Assembly: GCF_001424565.1 (NCBI RefSeq)
Contig: NZ_LMOL01000005.1
Coordinates: 19,422-83,421 of the forward strand
From: Arthrobacter sp. Leaf141
GTDB taxonomy: Bacteria; Actinomycetota; Actinomycetes; Actinomycetales; Micrococcaceae
DNA: 64,000 nt
Direction of reading: 5' to 3'
The notes under the pieces: model-generated
What the model saw: the letters and a program-made list of their open reading frames with translations, nothing else
Database searches by the model: none
What the model was told of the DNA's origin: nothing
Shown here: positions 44,338-52,651 of the stretch, piece after piece
Layout: each line of letters opens with the position of its first letter
How positions within the stretch are numbered: the first letter of the stretch is position 1
Program-made: the position numbers and the translations under genes

Positions 44338-44790
44338 ATGAGTGAACAGCCTGCAATGACCGACCCCACGCCCCTGAACGACCTCGAGGAGAAGCTCGCC
44401 CAGGGCGGCCAGCCCGAGGCCAGCCCCGTGGACGTCATCCTGTCGTTCCTGAACAGCGAGGTCTACATCCTCAGCCCCGATGGTGTGGAAGGCCTGGACG
44501 CACAGGTGGAGCCGCTGGTCCTTGGCAACGCCGACGGGGATCCCGTCCTGGCTGTGTTCTCCCACCCCAGCCGGGTGGACGGACAGTTCCTGGAAGCGGC
44601 CCCGAACGTGCTGGGCACGCAGGGCGCCGCCATCATCGCCAACATCGGTGAGGAGCTGGGCATGGTCATCAACCCCGGCGCCGCCTACGGTTTCGAAATT
44701 AATCCCGAGGGCGTGGCCAACATCAAACGCGACTTCAAGCGCGCCGACGAGCTCGCTGATGACGCCGCCGCGGATCCGGCCGGAGCCTGA
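44338..44790 (+). CDS. SseB-like protein
   Basis: A 150-residue protein resembling the N-terminal domain of SseB family proteins: LNDLEEKLAQ and a FLNSEVYILSP strand, then ADGDPVLAVFSHPSRV and GEELGMVINPGAAYGFEINPEGV. The PAYGFEINPE-type ending is typical of SseB. The molecular role is unknown. The GGGTAGGGGG just before the ATG at 44338 is too close to be an ideal ribosome site, and an in-frame ATG at 44356 is possible. It is probably a single gene between topA and ppx. Confidence 0.72.
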   Translation: MSEQPAMTDPTPLNDLEEKLAQGGQPEASPVDVILSFLNSEVYILSPDGVEGLDAQVEPLVLGNADGDPVLAVFSHPSRVDGQFLEAAPNVLGTQGAAIIANIGEELGMVINPGAAYGFEINPEGVANIKRDFKRADELADDAAADPAGA

Positions 44791-44863
44791 GCCAAAACGT
44801 GTGACGCAGGACTTGTGACGCCGGGGTGCGTGCCGGGATGCCGGCGCGGTTGCCCGCAGGGGG

Positions 44864-44869
44864 AATAAT
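44864..44869 (+). promoter_or_regulatory. Possible leaderless -10 box of ppx/gppA
   Basis: AATAAT with a 6-nt spacer to the ATG at 44876. The first base departs from TANNNT, so the case is weaker than the others. Confidence 0.4.
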
Positions 44870-44875
44870 GGCAGG

Positions 44876-45880
44876 ATGCGGCTAGGCGTCCTTGATATTG
44901 GATCAAACACTGTCCACCTCCTCCTGGTGGATGCCCACCCCGGCGCGCGCCCTGTGCCGTTCGCTTCGCACAAGCGGCCGCTGTCCCTGGTCCAGTACCT
45001 GGAGCCGGACGGCAGCATCAGTGACGAGGGCCAGCATGAGCTGACAGAGTTTGTTTTGGAGGCATGGGAGTTCGCCGCCCGGCACAAAGCCGATGACCTC
45101 TTGGCGTTCTGTACCTCCGCGATCCGCGAAGCCACCAACGGCGCGGCGGTGCTGGCCCGGGTGAAGCACGAAACCACCGTCACCCTGCAGGAACTGACAG
45201 GCAGCGAAGAAGCGTCCATGACGTTCTTCGCGGTTCGCCGCTGGCACGGCTGGGGCGCCGGTCCCATCCTCAACCTGGACATCGGGGGCGGCTCCTTCGA
45301 AATGGCGTTCGGCCAGGACGAGCTGCCGGAGATGGCCACCTCCGTTCCGCTCGGCGCCAGCAGGCTGACACGCGACTGGCTGTCCGAGGACCCGCCCTCG
45401 GCCCGCAGCGTCAAGGAACTCCGCCGCTACATCCGGGCCACGCTGAAGCCTGCAGTCAGCAGCTTCGACGGGCTTGGCAGGGCCAACGTGGTGGCCGGAA
45501 CCTCCAAAACCTTCCGTTCGCTGGCCCGGATCGCCGGCGCAGCCCCCAGCGCCTCCGGTCCCTACATCAAACGTGAACTGCAGGCCTTCGACCTTGGCGT
45601 CTGGGCGCAGCGGATCTCGGCCATGAAGGCCGAGGACAGATTGCACCTGCCGGGTGTCTCGGAGGCGCGCGCGCACCAGCTCCTGGCCGGCGCCCTGGTG
45701 GCGGAGGCGGCGCTGGAACTCTTCAAATTCAAGAAGGTCCGGATCTGCCCCTGGGCGCTGCGCGAGGGCCTCATCCTGCGGCGGCTGGACCAGCTGGTGT
45801 TTGCCGGCCCGCTGGAGCCCGCGCCGCACGTTGCTGCGGCCGCAGGCCGCATTGCCGCCGAGGCTCCTGCCGGCGCTTGA
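44876..45880 (+). CDS. Ppx/GppA family phosphatase
   Basis: A 334-residue exopolyphosphatase or (p)ppGpp phosphatase-like protein of the ASKHA fold. Motifs: VLDIGSNTVHLLLVD (phosphate 1), CTSAIREATN, LNLDIGGGSFEMAFG (phosphate 2), SVPLGASRLTRDWL and a late LREGLILRRL. It is of the short type without the C-terminal HD domain, like mycobacterial Ppx1. Actinobacterial short Ppx enzymes degrade short-chain polyphosphate. A strong terminator follows. Confidence 0.9.
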   Translation: MRLGVLDIGSNTVHLLLVDAHPGARPVPFASHKRPLSLVQYLEPDGSISDEGQHELTEFVLEAWEFAARHKADDLLAFCTSAIREATNGAAVLARVKHETTVTLQELTGSEEASMTFFAVRRWHGWGAGPILNLDIGGGSFEMAFGQDELPEMATSVPLGASRLTRDWLSEDPPSARSVKELRRYIRATLKPAVSSFDGLGRANVVAGTSKTFRSLARIAGAAPSASGPYIKRELQAFDLGVWAQRISAMKAEDRLHLPGVSEARAHQLLAGALVAEAALELFKFKKVRICPWALREGLILRRLDQLVFAGPLEPAPHVAAAAGRIAAEAPAGA

Positions 45881-45936
45881 CCGTTGGTTTTCCCGGCGCC
45901 TGGCTCTCGGCGCTGGCGTTGGCGTTAAAAGCGAAA

Positions 45937-45991
45937 GCACCGGGGCCGGCAGCAGGAAAATGGGGGGAAACCCGCTGCCGGCCTCCGGTGC
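45937..45991 (+). terminator. Terminator after ppx/gppA
   Basis: GCACCGG...GGCCGGCAGC (45937-45953) pairs with GCTGCCGGCC...CCGGTGC (45974-45991), a 17-bp stem with one bulge and a 20-nt loop, 57 nt after the stop. Confidence 0.7.
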
Positions 45992-46149
45992 CTCGGGCAG
46001 GAATCCCCATCCCTGCCGCATCACTCGCACCCTCAATGAGGTAATAACTACATTAGGGACCCAACTTGTGAAGTCCCTGCAGTGGATCTGGGAGCCGGCT
46101 GGGAATCTTCACATCTGCGCCGGAACAGCCGAACTGCAATGATGGAGTC

Positions 46150-46983
46150 ATGAGCAACCGAATCGCATTCCTTGGCTGTGGATCCATGAACGAAGCCATC
46201 CTTGGTGGCCTGGTGGAATCGGGAACAAGTCCCGCAGACATCGTGGCCACCGTCCGGAGGGCCGGTCGCGCTGCGGAACTTGCCGAACGCCATCCGGGAA
46301 TCACCGCCATTGCCGGCGAAGAGGAACCGGACAACAACAAGCAGGCCAGCATTGGCTCTGCCGTGGTCATCCTTGGCGTCAAACCGGTGGGCATCGCCGA
46401 CCTGGCCCGCGAAATCAGCGGCTCCCTGTCGCCGGACACCATCGTGGTCAGCGTCGCGGCGGCGGTGTCCCTTGCCCAGCTTGAAGCTGCCCTGCCGGAT
46501 GGCCAGCCCGTCATCAGGTCCATGCCCAACACGCCGGCCCGGCTTGGCCGCGGCGTGGTATCGGTCTCCCCTGGCACCAACTGCTCCCCGGACCAGCTGC
46601 AGCTGGTCAAGGAGCTCCTGCAGGGCACCGGAACCGTGGTGGAGGTACCCGAGGAGCACGTGGACGCGCTCTCGGCCATCAGCGGCTCCGGCCCGGCCTA
46701 CGCGTTTTACCTCGCCGAGGCCATGGCGACCGCTGGCGAGGAACTGGGTCTGGACCGCGAACTGTCCCAGCTCCTGGCCCGCGAAACCGTGGCCGGAGCC
46801 GGCTTTATGCTGGCGGAACCAGGCGCCGATGCCGCCGCGCTGCGTAAATCGGTGACCAGCCCCAACGGCACCACCGAACGCGCCATTGCAACGTTCGACG
46901 AGCAGGGCATCCCCGCGATCATTGCCGCCGGCGCCCGCGCCGCCGCTGACCGGGCAGCGGAAATCACGCAACAGCTCGGCTGA
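46150..46983 (+). CDS. proC: Pyrroline-5-carboxylate reductase
   Basis: A 277-residue NAD(P)H-dependent enzyme for the last step of proline synthesis. Seen: Rossmann motif IAFLGCGSMNEAILGGL, RSMPNTPARLGRGV (about residues 120-133), and the dimerisation/active-site signature ISGSGPAYAFYLAEAM followed by AGAGFMLAE and TSPNGTTERA. Length is normal. It stands alone between ppx and the convergent ktrA, with a 269-nt upstream gap that holds the ppx terminator. GGAG lies 2-5 nt before the ATG. Confidence 0.97.
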   Translation: MSNRIAFLGCGSMNEAILGGLVESGTSPADIVATVRRAGRAAELAERHPGITAIAGEEEPDNNKQASIGSAVVILGVKPVGIADLAREISGSLSPDTIVVSVAAAVSLAQLEAALPDGQPVIRSMPNTPARLGRGVVSVSPGTNCSPDQLQLVKELLQGTGTVVEVPEEHVDALSAISGSGPAYAFYLAEAMATAGEELGLDRELSQLLARETVAGAGFMLAEPGADAAALRKSVTSPNGTTERAIATFDEQGIPAIIAAGARAAADRAAEITQQLG

Positions 46984-47020
46984 GGCCCTGGTCCACCGCC
47001 ACCGCCCGGGATCAGGGCCT
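46983..47020. terminator. Bidirectional terminator between proC and ktrA
   Basis: AGGCCCTG (46983-46990) pairs with CAGGGCCT (47013-47020), an 8-bp stem with a 22-nt loop; the right arm overlaps the ktrA stop. Confidence 0.55.
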
Positions 47021-47698
47021 TGCCGCGAAGCGTTCCAGCAGGTCCACGTGGCCTGACACGATCAGCATGTCGCGGGAGGAGACCTTGGTTTCGGGCCGGG
47101 CGTAGGTGAAGTCCTCGCCGGGAGACTTCACACCCACGATGGTCACCCCGTACTTGGAACGGACCTTCGACTCGTCAAGGGTGAAGCCCACCGTTTCGCG
47201 GGGTGGGTACATCTTCACGATGGCGAAGTCGTCGTCGAACTCGATGAAGTCCAGCATGCGGCCGGACACCAGGTGTGCGGCCCTGACGCCGGCGTCGGCT
47301 TCGGGATAAATCACGTGGTTGGCGCCGATCCGGGTGAGGATCTTGCCGTGGGAGGGCGTAATGGCCTTGACCCACAGGTGTTCGATGCCGAGGTCCACGA
47401 GGTTTACGGTGATCAGCACCGAGGACTCGATGGAGGTTCCCACTCCCACAACGGCGGAGCTGAACTCCTGCGCGCCCAGCTGGCGGAGCGCGTCGATGTT
47501 GGTGGCGTCCGCCTCCACCACGTGGGTGAGCAGCGGTGCCCATTTCTGGACCAGGTTCCGGTCGCGTTCGATCGCGAGCACTTCGCGGCCCTGCTTCACC
47601 AGCTGTTCAGCGGTGGACGACCCGAAGCGGCCAAGCCCGATGACCAGCACGGGTGCGTTGTGGGCCGGCCTGCGGGGAGCGTCTGGTGAACTAGCCAA
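47012..47698 (-). CDS. ktrA: KtrA-type potassium channel regulatory subunit
   Basis: A 228-residue cytosolic RCK protein that gates a KtrB/TrkH potassium channel. The RCK_N Rossmann domain shows VLVIGLGRFGSSTAEQL and a distal acidic residue in AIERD; an RCK_C domain follows from about residue 145 (FAIVKMYPPRETVGFTL). ATP/ADP, and possibly c-di-AMP, are ligands in the family. The start is TTG, lying inside the last codons of ktrB (8-nt overlap), so translation is coupled and probably weaker than ktrB. Confidence 0.92.
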   Translation of the reverse strand: MASSPDAPRRPAHNAPVLVIGLGRFGSSTAEQLVKQGREVLAIERDRNLVQKWAPLLTHVVEADATNIDALRQLGAQEFSSAVVGVGTSIESSVLITVNLVDLGIEHLWVKAITPSHGKILTRIGANHVIYPEADAGVRAAHLVSGRMLDFIEFDDDFAIVKMYPPRETVGFTLDESKVRSKYGVTIVGVKSPGEDFTYARPETKVSSRDMLIVSGHVDLLERFAARP

Positions 47699-49124
47699 TG
47701 ATGGGCCTCTCTTCGGGGTAGTGGAACAGCTGGCTGCGCTGGCGCAGCGCCAGTCCGGCGGCGAGGGTCACGGTGCCCACACGGCCGGCAAACATCAGCG
47801 CCGTCAGGACATACACGCCTTCCGGCGGCAGCTCGGCGCTCAGGTTGGTGCTGAGCCCCACGGTGGCGAATGCGGAGATCGTCTCGAACAGTACCCGGTC
47901 CATGGATTCGCCGCTGATGTGGAGCAGCAGGAACGCTGACACAGAGACCAGCGTGGCTCCGGCCACGATGACCGAGATGGCCACCCGCATGGTGCCCTGC
48001 GGGATGGTCCGGCCATAAACCTTTACGTCGGCGTCGCCGCGGGCTTCGGCAACGATGGCCAGGAACATCACGGCAATGGTGGTGACCTTGATGCCGCCGG
48101 CTGTTGAAGCGGAGCCGCCGCCGGCAAACATCAGGGCGTCGGTGAGGAGCATGGTGGTGGACTCCATCTGGTTCTGGTCCACCAGGTTGAAGCCGCCGGA
48201 CCTGGTCATCACGGACGCGAACAGGGAATGGGTGATCTTGTCGCCCAGGTCCATGCCACCGATGGTCCGGAGGTTTTCCCATTCCATCAGCCCCCACAGA
48301 ACCGAGCCCGAGACCAGGAGGATGAACGAGACCTGGATGGTGAGCTTGGTGTGGAGGTTCCACTTCTTCCAGTTCAGCCCGTTCTGCTGCAGGACCATCA
48401 CCACGGGGAAGCCCAGGCTGCCCAGGAATACACCCAGCATGAGGGGAACCAGGATCCAGAGGTCCGTCTCGTAGGGGACGATGCCGTCAGAATGGGGCGT
48501 GAAGCCTGCGTTGTTGAACGCGGAAATGGCGTAGAAAATACCGTGCCAGACGGACTGCCAGAACGGTTCGCCCAGGGTGAGGAACCGAGGGATCAGGGTC
48601 AGCGCCAGGATCCCCTCGATCACCACCGACGTGGTGATGACGATCCGCAGCAGGGTGCCCACCTCACCCAGGCGGCCAGCGTTGTTCATGGCTTCCTGGG
48701 CGATCAGCTTGCCGCGGACGCCCAGCCTCTTGCTCACCATCAGCGCGAGCAGCGAGGCGAGTGTCAGCGTGCCGAGACCGCCGACGAAGATGCCCACCAG
48801 GATGACCAGCTGACCGAAAAACGACCAGTGCACCGCCGTCGACACCACTGTCAGGCCCGTGACGCAGACTGCCGAGACGGCCGTGAACATGGCCTGGTAC
48901 AGGGGTGTGGGGGTTCCCGTGGCTGAGGCGAACGGCAGGGACAGCAGGAACGTGAACAACAGGCACACCGCGGCGAATGCGCTGAGGGCAAGGCGGGCGG
49001 GGGAGGTGTTGGCGATGTCGTCAATGAAGTCGCGCAGCCGCGTGAAGATCCAGAGGCCCTCCCGGTCCTGCGCTGCGGGGTGCCAGCTGGCCGGGTTCCG
49101 GGGCCTCGACTGGCTTTGCGTCAT
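47691..49124 (-). CDS. ktrB: KtrB/TrkH-type potassium transporter
   Basis: A 477-residue membrane protein with the four-repeat pore (M1-P-M2) architecture. The pore signatures are visible as AVCVTGLTV, AFNNAGFT, MTRSGGFN and AFATVGLS; each has the filter glycine. K+ uptake is coupled to Na+ or H+ in the family. GAGGAAAAG precedes the ATG. It is transcribed before ktrA, the reverse of some Ktr operons. The gap to acuC is short (103 nt) and shows no riboswitch. Confidence 0.93.
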   Translation of the reverse strand: MTQSQSRPRNPASWHPAAQDREGLWIFTRLRDFIDDIANTSPARLALSAFAAVCLLFTFLLSLPFASATGTPTPLYQAMFTAVSAVCVTGLTVVSTAVHWSFFGQLVILVGIFVGGLGTLTLASLLALMVSKRLGVRGKLIAQEAMNNAGRLGEVGTLLRIVITTSVVIEGILALTLIPRFLTLGEPFWQSVWHGIFYAISAFNNAGFTPHSDGIVPYETDLWILVPLMLGVFLGSLGFPVVMVLQQNGLNWKKWNLHTKLTIQVSFILLVSGSVLWGLMEWENLRTIGGMDLGDKITHSLFASVMTRSGGFNLVDQNQMESTTMLLTDALMFAGGGSASTAGGIKVTTIAVMFLAIVAEARGDADVKVYGRTIPQGTMRVAISVIVAGATLVSVSAFLLLHISGESMDRVLFETISAFATVGLSTNLSAELPPEGVYVLTALMFAGRVGTVTLAAGLALRQRSQLFHYPEERPIIG

Positions 49125-49214
49125 GTGTGCTTTTCCTCGGTCGAAACTGCTTCCCTGAGTAGTAAACCACTAATACCGGCGTAATGGCCGGGGCTTCGGG
49201 GCACCGCGCTCCGG

Positions 49215-49220
49215 TAGCCT
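49215..49220 (+). promoter_or_regulatory. Leaderless -10 box of acuC
   Basis: TAGCCT with a 7-nt spacer to the ATG at 49228; no ribosome site is present. Confidence 0.6.
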
Positions 49221-49227
49221 GTGATTG

Positions 49228-50439
49228 ATGACATACCTGCCCGGTCTCAGCCAGCCCGCGCCGCCAACCACTGTGGCGTGGAGCCCTGCCATGACGGCCT
49301 ACAACTTTGGTCCCGGCCACCCGATGGCGCCTGAGCGGATGGACCTGACGGCGCGGCTGGCCGGCAGCCTGGGCCTCTTCGACCTGCCGCACGTGGACGT
49401 CGCGGCCCCGGAAGTGGCCACGGACCAGGAACTGTCGACAGTTCATTCCACCGACTTCGTGGCGGCCGTGCGCCGCGTCAGTTCCGATCCCACCCAGACT
49501 GACCAGGCCCGCGGCCTGGGGACCGATGATGATCCTGCCTTCGCCGGCATGCACGAGGCCGCCGGCCGGCTGGCGGGCGGCTCGCTGATGTCTGCCTCGC
49601 GGATCCTGGATGGCTCCGCGCTGCATGCGGTGAATTTCGGTGGCGGCATGCACCATGCGTCCCGGGAGAGGGCCAGCGGGTTCTGTATTTACAACGACGC
49701 GGCCCTGGCCGTGCAGCGGCTGCTGGACGGCGGCGTCAGCAAAGTGGCGTACATCGACGTGGACGCCCACCACGGCGACGGGACGCAGAGCATCTTCTGG
49801 GACGATCCCAGGGTGCTCACCGTGTCGCTGCATGAAAGCGGCCTGACCCTGTTTCCCGGGACCGGCTTCGCCAACGAGACCGGCGGGACCAATGCCGAAG
49901 GAACGGCGGTGAACGTTGCGTTGCCGTCAGGGACCGGGGACGCCGGCTGGCTGCGGGCCTTCCACGCCGTGGTGCCGCAACTGGTGGCTGCCTTTGCGCC
50001 GGAGGTGATTGTCAGCCAGCACGGCTGCGACTCGCACCGCGGGGACCCCCTCACGCACCTCAATCTCAGCGTGGACGGACAACGCGAGGCGGTCACCGCC
50101 GTCGGGAATATGGCTGCACGCCATTGCGGCGACCGCTGGATCGCCACCGGCGGCGGTGGATACAACGTGCTCCAAGTGGTTCCCCGGGCCTGGAGCCACC
50201 TGATAGCAATCGCCGCGGGCCGTCCGGTGCCGTTGCGGACCCCTGTGCCGGATGACTGGCGCCGGTATGTGGAGGAGAAGTTCGGGACCGCTGCGCCGGG
50301 CCTGATGGGCGATGACGTGGAGCTGTGGTGGCGTTCCTGGGAGGTGGGATTTGATCCCAACGACGCCGTGGACCGCACCGTGATGGCCACCCGCAAGGCC
50401 GTTTTCCCGGTGCATGGGCTGGACCCGTGGTTTGACTGA
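49228..50439 (+). CDS. acuC: Acetoin utilization protein AcuC / class I HDAC-like deacetylase
   Basis: A 403-residue zinc-dependent deacetylase-fold protein. Motifs: YNFGPGHPMAPERM, NFGGGMHHASRERASGFCIYND (His pair, shown here by GGGMHHA), YIDVDAHHGDGTQ (zinc Asp and His), SLHESGLTLFPGTGF, SQHGCDSHRGDPL (zinc Asp) and GGGGYN. In Bacillus AcuC deacetylates and so activates acetyl-CoA synthetase; here acs is 26 kb away. The upstream TTG at 49225 is ignored in favour of the ATG. Confidence 0.92.
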   Translation: MTYLPGLSQPAPPTTVAWSPAMTAYNFGPGHPMAPERMDLTARLAGSLGLFDLPHVDVAAPEVATDQELSTVHSTDFVAAVRRVSSDPTQTDQARGLGTDDDPAFAGMHEAAGRLAGGSLMSASRILDGSALHAVNFGGGMHHASRERASGFCIYNDAALAVQRLLDGGVSKVAYIDVDAHHGDGTQSIFWDDPRVLTVSLHESGLTLFPGTGFANETGGTNAEGTAVNVALPSGTGDAGWLRAFHAVVPQLVAAFAPEVIVSQHGCDSHRGDPLTHLNLSVDGQREAVTAVGNMAARHCGDRWIATGGGGYNVLQVVPRAWSHLIAIAAGRPVPLRTPVPDDWRRYVEEKFGTAAPGLMGDDVELWWRSWEVGFDPNDAVDRTVMATRKAVFPVHGLDPWFD

Positions 50440-50503
50440 AACCGCCCCCGGCCGGGGCACTGCATCCGCCGAAATAGTGGATGCCTTTCGGCGTATATGT
50501 CGC

Positions 50504-50509
50504 TAGGGT
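50504..50509 (+). promoter_or_regulatory. Leaderless -10 box of the ArsR-like gene
   Basis: TAGGGT with a 7-nt spacer to the ATG at 50517. The spacer contains GGGAGG, so ordinary initiation with a longer mRNA is also possible. Confidence 0.45.
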
Positions 50510-50516
50510 GGGAGGC

Positions 50517-51113
50517 ATGGTGACAGACGACGTATTTGCCGTCATTGCGGAATCGACCCGGCGGGACATTTTGGTGTCCCTGCGTGCCGGCGACAAGGCC
50601 GTGGGGGAATTGGTGGAGGAGCTGGCCGCGAGCCAGCCCACAATTTCGAAGCACCTGAAAGTTCTGCGCGAGGCCCAGCTGGTCAGCATGCGGGCCCAGG
50701 GCCAGAAGCGTTACTACGCTCTGAACCGGAAGCCGCTGGAGGGCATTGCCAGCTGGCTGGAGACGTTCGACGTCGGCGGCGGGGCTGCCGCGGAGACGGC
50801 CCCTTCCGTACAGCCGCCTGGGTCGGGCCAGGCTCCGGCGTTTGTGGTCGCAGCACCGGCCCCGTCTGCAGAAACCACAGCCCGCCCCGCCGCAGCCGAC
50901 ATACCGCTGGCAGCCGTTGCGGACTCCAGCCCGGCGGATGTCCTGGTGCGGGACGGTGCCGAGTTGAGTGCCGCCGTCGTGATTCCCGGCGGCACCGGCA
51001 CCCCGCTCAGCGACGACACTGTGCCCCAGCAGATTGGCCGCACCGTGGGCCGTGCCGCCACGAAGGCCGCGGACCTGCTGGCGAACCTCCCCAAGTTCGG
51101 CCGCAAGAAGTAG
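50517..51113 (+). CDS. ArsR/SmtB-type regulator with a long Ala/Pro-rich tail
   Basis: A 198-residue protein. The first 80 residues are a winged helix of the ArsR type (VFAVIAESTRRDILVSL; AASQPTISKHLKVLREAQLV; KRYYALN), but there are no cysteine or histidine metal sites. About 90 low-complexity Ala/Pro residues follow, and a conserved-looking basic end (RTVGRAATKAADLLANLPKFGRKK is shown in part as LLANLPKFGRKK). Such a tail is unusual for this family of about 110 aa and may bind DNA or a partner. The target is unknown. Confidence 0.8.
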   Translation: MVTDDVFAVIAESTRRDILVSLRAGDKAVGELVEELAASQPTISKHLKVLREAQLVSMRAQGQKRYYALNRKPLEGIASWLETFDVGGGAAAETAPSVQPPGSGQAPAFVVAAPAPSAETTARPAAADIPLAAVADSSPADVLVRDGAELSAAVVIPGGTGTPLSDDTVPQQIGRTVGRAATKAADLLANLPKFGRKK

Positions 51114-51120
51114 CCCTCAC

Positions 51121-51184
51121 CCAACTGACTCGCAGTTGTTGTCGTTTTCAGCGCTCAAAACGACAACAACTGCGAGTCAGTTGG
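51121..51184. repeat. Near-perfect 64-nt palindrome
   Basis: Arms 51121-51148 (begins CCAACTGACTCGCAGTTGTT) and 51157-51184 are exact complements over 28 nt, with an 8-nt centre, CAGCGCTC, that is itself almost palindromic. It sits between the convergent ArsR-like and lldD genes, 8 nt past the first stop. It could end transcription both ways; its length and perfection suggest a repeated palindromic element. Confidence 0.9.
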
Positions 51185-51216
51185 GAGGGAGGGGGCGGGG
51201 CCGGGGTGGGCTCGGG

Positions 51217-52554
51217 CTACCTGTTGAGCAGGCGGACGTGGTCCGGGGTGAGCTCCGAGATCCGGCTGACGCCCAGCAGCGCCATGGTGCGGGCCATGTC
51301 CTTCTCCAGGATCTGCAGGGCGCGGTCCACGCCCAGCCGGCCGCCGGCCATCAGGCCGTAGAGGTATGCGCGGCCAATCAGCGTGAAGTCCGCGCCGAGG
51401 GCCAGTGCCGCAACGATGTCCGCGCCGCTCATGATGCCGGTGTCCAGGATGATCGCGGCGTCGGAGTTGTCCTTGGTGAAGGCTTCCTTGACCTCAGGCA
51501 GCAGGTGGAACGGGATGGGCGCCCGGTCCAGCTGGCGGCCGCCGTGGTTGGACAGCACCACACCGTCGGCCCCGTGGTCCACCACGCGGCGGGCGTCCTC
51601 GGCGGTCTGGATGCCCTTGACCACCAGCTTGCCCTTCCAGGTCTCGCGCAGCCAGTCGAGGTCCTCAAACGTGAGGGTGGGATCGAACATGGAGTTGATG
51701 AGGTCCGCGACGGTGCCGGTGTAGCGGGACAGCGATGCGAAGGTCAGCGGCTCGTGGGTGAGGAAGTTGAACCACCAGGCCGGCCGGTAGGAGGCGTCGA
51801 GGACGGTCTTGACGGTCAGTGCCGGCGGAATGGTCATGCCGTTGCGGACATCGCGCAGCCGGGCGCCGGCGACGGCGGTGTCCACCGTGACCATCAGGGT
51901 GTCGTTGCCCGCCTTGGCGGCGCGTTCGATCAGTTCCAGGGACCGGTCGCGGTCCGTCCACAGGTAGAGCTGGAACCAGTTGCGGCCGTTCGGGGCTGCC
52001 GCTGCGACGTCCTCGATGGACGCGGTGCCCATGGTGGAGAGCGTGTAGGGAATCCCGGCGGCTTCGGCAGCCTGGGAGCCGGCGTACTCGCCCTCGGACT
52101 GCATCATCCGGGTGAAGCCGGTGGGGGCGATGCCCACGGGCAGGCGGGAGGTCTTGCCCAGGATCTCGGTGCTCAGGTCGATGCTGGAGACGTTCCGGAG
52201 GATGCCCGGACGGAACTCGATGTCCAGGAACGCCTGGCGGGCGCGGCGGAGGGTGATTTCCTCCTCGGCGGCACCGTCCGTGTAGTCGAACGGTGCCTGC
52301 GGGGTGCGGCGCTTGGCCATGTCGCGCAGTTCCCAGATGGTGCTGGCGCGCTTGAGCCGCGCCTCCTTGCTGAACTCCGGCTTTTTGAACTGCATCAGCG
52401 GGGCCAGGTCCGAGTACTTGGGGATCCGGCGCTTCAGGGCCGCGGGCACTGACTTCGCAGCGGCGGCGGGAGCGGAAACAGGCGCGGCCGGAACGTCCGT
52501 GGCGGCCGTGGCCGGTGTGGTTTCCGGATTGTTGGGCTGGATGGTGTGGGTCAT
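51217..52554 (-). CDS. lldD: L-lactate dehydrogenase / FMN-dependent alpha-hydroxy acid dehydrogenase
   Basis: A 445-residue flavoprotein that oxidises L-lactate to pyruvate and passes electrons to quinone. The FMN barrel has [27 protein letters not shown], the flavin lysine Lys313 in LVVKGI, catalytic His337 with Arg340 in SNHGGRQLD, and [15 protein letters not shown] 40-residue Ala/Pro-rich extension makes it longer than E. coli LldD (396 aa). The ATG at 52554 has GGAGGAC upstream. Two TGTGGT-N3-ACCACA operators lie between it and the divergent FadR-type gene. Confidence 0.92.
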   Translation of the reverse strand: MTHTIQPNNPETTPATAATDVPAAPVSAPAAAAKSVPAALKRRIPKYSDLAPLMQFKKPEFSKEARLKRASTIWELRDMAKRRTPQAPFDYTDGAAEEEITLRRARQAFLDIEFRPGILRNVSSIDLSTEILGKTSRLPVGIAPTGFTRMMQSEGEYAGSQAAEAAGIPYTLSTMGTASIEDVAAAAPNGRNWFQLYLWTDRDRSLELIERAAKAGNDTLMVTVDTAVAGARLRDVRNGMTIPPALTVKTVLDASYRPAWWFNFLTHEPLTFASLSRYTGTVADLINSMFDPTLTFEDLDWLRETWKGKLVVKGIQTAEDARRVVDHGADGVVLSNHGGRQLDRAPIPFHLLPEVKEAFTKDNSDAAIILDTGIMSGADIVAALALGADFTLIGRAYLYGLMAGGRLGVDRALQILEKDMARTMALLGVSRISELTPDHVRLLNR

Positions 52555-52594
52555 GGCGTCCTCCATTGGGCCGGCAGGTCCGCGGCGGAACCTC

Positions 52595-52609
52595 TGTGGT
52601 CTAACCACA
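52595..52609. promoter_or_regulatory. FadR/LldR-type operator 1
   Basis: TGTGGTCTAACCACA, a perfect 6-bp inverted repeat with a 3-nt centre, matches the TGGT-N3-ACCA pattern of FadR-subfamily GntR regulators. Confidence 0.75.
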
Positions 52610-52619
52610 CTGTAGGGCA

Positions 52620-52634
52620 TGTGGTCCAACCACA
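52620..52634. promoter_or_regulatory. FadR/LldR-type operator 2
   Basis: TGTGGTCCAACCACA differs from operator 1 by one central base; centres are 25 bp apart. It lies just upstream of the lldR -10 box, so binding should also repress lldR. Confidence 0.75.
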
Positions 52635-52639
52635 TCAAC

Positions 52640-52645
52640 TACCAT
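52640..52645 (+). promoter_or_regulatory. Leaderless -10 box of lldR
   Basis: TACCAT with a 6-nt spacer to the ATG at 52652; no ribosome site is present. Confidence 0.55.
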
Positions 52646-52651
52646 TGCATC

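Noticed and set aside
49125..49227. c-di-AMP (ydaO-type) riboswitch before ktrB
   Set aside because: The gap is only 103 nt and shows no suitable conserved fold; ordinary ribosome site instead.
52619..52651. Upstream ATG extending lldR by 11 residues
   Set aside because: It lies inside operator 2, and the inner ATG has a correctly spaced -10 box.
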